From contig JAPKDI010000039.1 in assembly GCA_026421105.1 (NCBI GenBank), positions 1 to 8,859 on the forward strand: a stretch of DNA of 8,859 nucleotides, written 5' to 3'. A program made the translations under genes and the position numbers. This document shows positions 6,909 to 8,859 of this stretch, one piece after another. Under the pieces are notes generated by a model. It worked only from the letters and a program-made list of their open reading frames with translations, was not told the DNA's origin and made no database searches. Source of the stretch: Alphaproteobacteria bacterium. GTDB taxonomy: Bacteria > Pseudomonadota > Alphaproteobacteria > SHVP01. The stretch's first letter is position 1. Each line of letters starts with the position of its first letter.

Positions 6909-8859
6909 ACGTAGTGCCAATCTCAGAGCTGCGCGCAAAGAGTGACGCACAATTCAATGCGGGCAACCCATCGCAAAATGTTTGGGTGGCTGCATCCGCA
7001 GGGTCGGGCAAGACCAGCGTCCTGGTCGACCGTCTGCTGCGGTTGTTGTTGGCGGGAGTTGCGCCGCATCGATTGCTTTGCTTGACCTTTACTAAAGCTG
7101 CTGCCGCAGAGATGTCCGATCGATTGTTTCGCGAACTCGGTCGTTGGGTCGTGCAGAGCGACCAAGATCTTATCGCGACCTTAGAGGAGACAACCGGCGC
7201 TTCGGTTGATGAGACGCAACGCGATCTGGCGAGACGCCTTTTTGCGCGGGTCCTAGAGACCCCCGGCGGTTTACGCATCCAGACGATTCACGGGTTTTGC
7301 GAGTCCTTGCTGGCGCGCTTTCCCCTAGAGGCAGGCCAGCCGCCCAACTTCGATGTGCTCGACGAGCGCCAAGCATCAGGCCTGCTGGCGGGTGCGCGTG
7401 ACGAGATATTGCTTGAGGCCAACAATGAAGAAGGTCTGAACCGGGCGCTTAAGACGATCAGCAGCCGCATCGGCGAGCTTCGGTTTCTCGACGTCGTCAA
7501 TAGGTTGGCGGGTGAGCGAGGGCGGATCGACCGCCTGATTTCGCGCCATGGCGGCATCGAAAAGCTCGTGGCCGCCACCTTCCTGGCGCTTGATGTCGAT
7601 CAAGACGAAACCGAGCACAAAGTCATCAGCACGGCCTGTGATGGCGGGTTCAACGAGCCTGGGTTGCGGGCCGCGGCGGACGTCTTGTTGCAGGGCTCGA
7701 AAACCGATGTGGTGCGAGGCGACATCTTGGCGGCGTGGCTGCAATCCTCGCTTGAGGACAGGGTCGACGGCTTTGATGCCTACGCCTCGGCCTATCTCAC
7801 CAACGACGGCTCGGTCCGACAAACGCTGATTACCAAAGCTTCTCAAGCGCGCATGCCGGACGCCGAGGACGTCCTAAAAAACGAAGCTGAGCGAATTCTT
7901 GGTGTGGCCGGACGGATCAGGGCGGTGAATGTCGCCTACGGTACGGCAGCATTGTTGGAGCTTGGCGATGCCATTCTTACGCGCTACCAAGATGCCAAGC
8001 GATCTCGTAATGCGCTCGACTACGACGATCTGATTTTGCGCGCGCGCGCGTTGCTGACGCAAAGCGCGATTACGCCCTGGATCCTGTACAAATTGGACGG
8101 CGGGATTGACCACATCCTGGTTGACGAGGCGCAAGACACAAGCCCTGAGCAGTGGGAGGTAGTGTTCGCGCTCGCGGAGGAGTTCTTCGCGGGGGTCGGC
8201 GCGCGCGAAACGCTACGCACAGTGTTTATCGTGGGCGACGAGAAGCAGTCGATCTACAGCTTCCAAGGTGCCGACCCCAAAGCGTTTAAAGAAATGCGTC
8301 ACCTGTTCCAGAAACGGGCCGCGGGGGCGGGCACCGGTTGGCAAGAAGTCCCGCTTCTGACGTCTTACCGCTCGGTGCCAGTGGTCCTTGATTTTGTCGA
8401 CCGGGTGTTTCGCGATGAAGCAGTGCGCGACGGCGTGACATTTGATGACGAGTGGCGCCCGCACACCGCGTTCCGCGAAGGGTTCGGTGGCTTGGTCGAG
8501 GTATGGCCAACCACCTCCGCCTCGGACCCCGAGAAAGCACCGTGGGACGCGCCGCTACGCCAGGTTCTGGCATCTAGCGCTGAGGCCAAGCTCGCTATTC
8601 GAATTGCACGCACAATCAAGAAGTGGATTGATAGAGACGAAATCTTGATCGCGCGCAATCGTCCGATGCGCCCCGAAGACATCATTATTCTTGTACGCCG
8701 TCGCGGCCTGTTCTTCGAAGAAATGGTTCTGGCGCTCAAGAAAGAAGGTGTCCCCGTTGCAGGCGCAGACCGCATGATCCTGACCAAGCAATTGGTGATC
8801 GAGGATCTTGTTGCACTGGGTCGCTTCGTTTTGTTGCCAGAAGACGATTTGACACTTGC
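6905..8859 (+). CDS. addA: Double-strand break repair helicase AddA, 5' part, cut by window end
   Basis: AddA is the ATP-driven 3'-5' motor and second nuclease of the AddAB complex. The frame is open from ATG 6905 to the window edge: 651 full codons plus two bases, of a protein I expect to be about 1150 residues. SF1 UvrD-like motifs appear in order: Q motif (Gln16 region), Walker A AASAGSGKT (29-37), motif Ia LTFTKAAAAEM (60-70), IQTIHGFCESLL (125-136), LDYDDL (371-376), Walker B LVDEAQD (405-411), motif III GDEKQSIYSFQG (444-455) and motif IV LTSYRS (485-490). Motifs V and VI and the C-terminal PD-(D/E)XK nuclease would lie beyond the window. The ATG overlaps the addB stop as ATGA and has a good ribosome binding site. 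No frameshift or stop interrupts it, so the truncation is only the window boundary. In many alphaproteobacteria trxA follows. Confidence 0.95.
   Translation, partial: MNVVPISELRAKSDAQFNAGNPSQNVWVAASAGSGKTSVLVDRLLRLLLAGVAPHRLLCLTFTKAAAAEMSDRLFRELGRWVVQSDQDLIATLEETTGASVDETQRDLARRLFARVLETPGGLRIQTIHGFCESLLARFPLEAGQPPNFDVLDERQASGLLAGARDEILLEANNEEGLNRALKTISSRIGELRFLDVVNRLAGERGRIDRLISRHGGIEKLVAATFLALDVDQDETEHKVISTACDGGFNEPGLRAAADVLLQGSKTDVVRGDILAAWLQSSLEDRVDGFDAYASAYLTNDGSVRQTLITKASQARMPDAEDVLKNEAERILGVAGRIRAVNVAYGTAALLELGDAILTRYQDAKRSRNALDYDDLILRARALLTQSAITPWILYKLDGGIDHILVDEAQDTSPEQWEVVFALAEEFFAGVGARETLRTVFIVGDEKQSIYSFQGADPKAFKEMRHLFQKRAAGAGTGWQEVPLLTSYRSVPVVLDFVDRVFRDEAVRDGVTFDDEWRPHTAFREGFGGLVEVWPTTSASDPEKAPWDAPLRQVLASSAEAKLAIRIARTIKKWIDRDEILIARNRPMRPEDIIILVRRRGLFFEEMVLALKKEGVPVAGADRMILTKQLVIEDLVALGRFVLLPEDDLTL

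Noticed and set aside
8037..8050. Alternating purine-pyrimidine tract TG(CG)6 in addA, with a similar 12-base tract at 2561-2572 in amgK
   Set aside because: Such tracts could favour Z-DNA, but both encode ordinary Arg-Ala repeats and are expected in GC-rich genes. Nothing nearby suggests a role.
6905..8859. addA as a truncated or broken gene
   Set aside because: The frame is uninterrupted to the last base and the motifs are in the correct order, so the missing C-terminus is due to the window edge.

Overview
The window reads as ordinary chromosomal DNA from an alphaproteobacterium. It is GC-rich and densely coded, and every gene I can support lies on the + strand. Three things point to this group: the AddB is of the alphaproteobacterial type, the order tsaE-amgK-murU-addB-addA is familiar from that class, and the AmgK/MurU cell-wall recycling pair is typical of it. 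The tsaE and amgK genes are separate. In many Rhizobiales/Hyphomicrobiales I recall them fused, so a non-rhizobial lineage such as Rhodospirillales-like is mildly favoured. I cannot name a genus.

Layout. Positions 16-1632 hold pckA, the ATP-dependent phosphoenolpyruvate carboxykinase of gluconeogenesis. Its start lies at the very edge of the window. A 73-base gap follows, the only real intergenic space. It holds a GC-rich hairpin without a T-tract and a good ribosome binding site. From 1706 to the right edge runs a tightly packed set: tsaE (tRNA t6A modification ATPase), amgK (amino-sugar kinase), murU (MurNAc-1-phosphate uridylyltransferase), addB (nuclease/helicase-like subunit) and the first 651 codons of addA (helicase/nuclease, cut off by the window end). 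Three junctions are ATGA stop/start overlaps. The murU-addB junction is a stop codon directly followed by a GTG start.

How they work together. AmgK and MurU are consecutive steps of one pathway, which returns N-acetylmuramate from peptidoglycan turnover to UDP-MurNAc. AddB and AddA form one heterodimeric enzyme for double-strand break end processing. TsaE serves tRNA modification. Only the operon structure ties the three jobs together. I found no mobile element, CRISPR array, RNA gene or phage gene. I do not see an undescribed system here. The points most worth a second look are the coupled operon, the unfused tsaE/amgK, unusual residues in the AmgK and MurU active-site motifs, and the lack of iron-sulfur cysteines in AddB.
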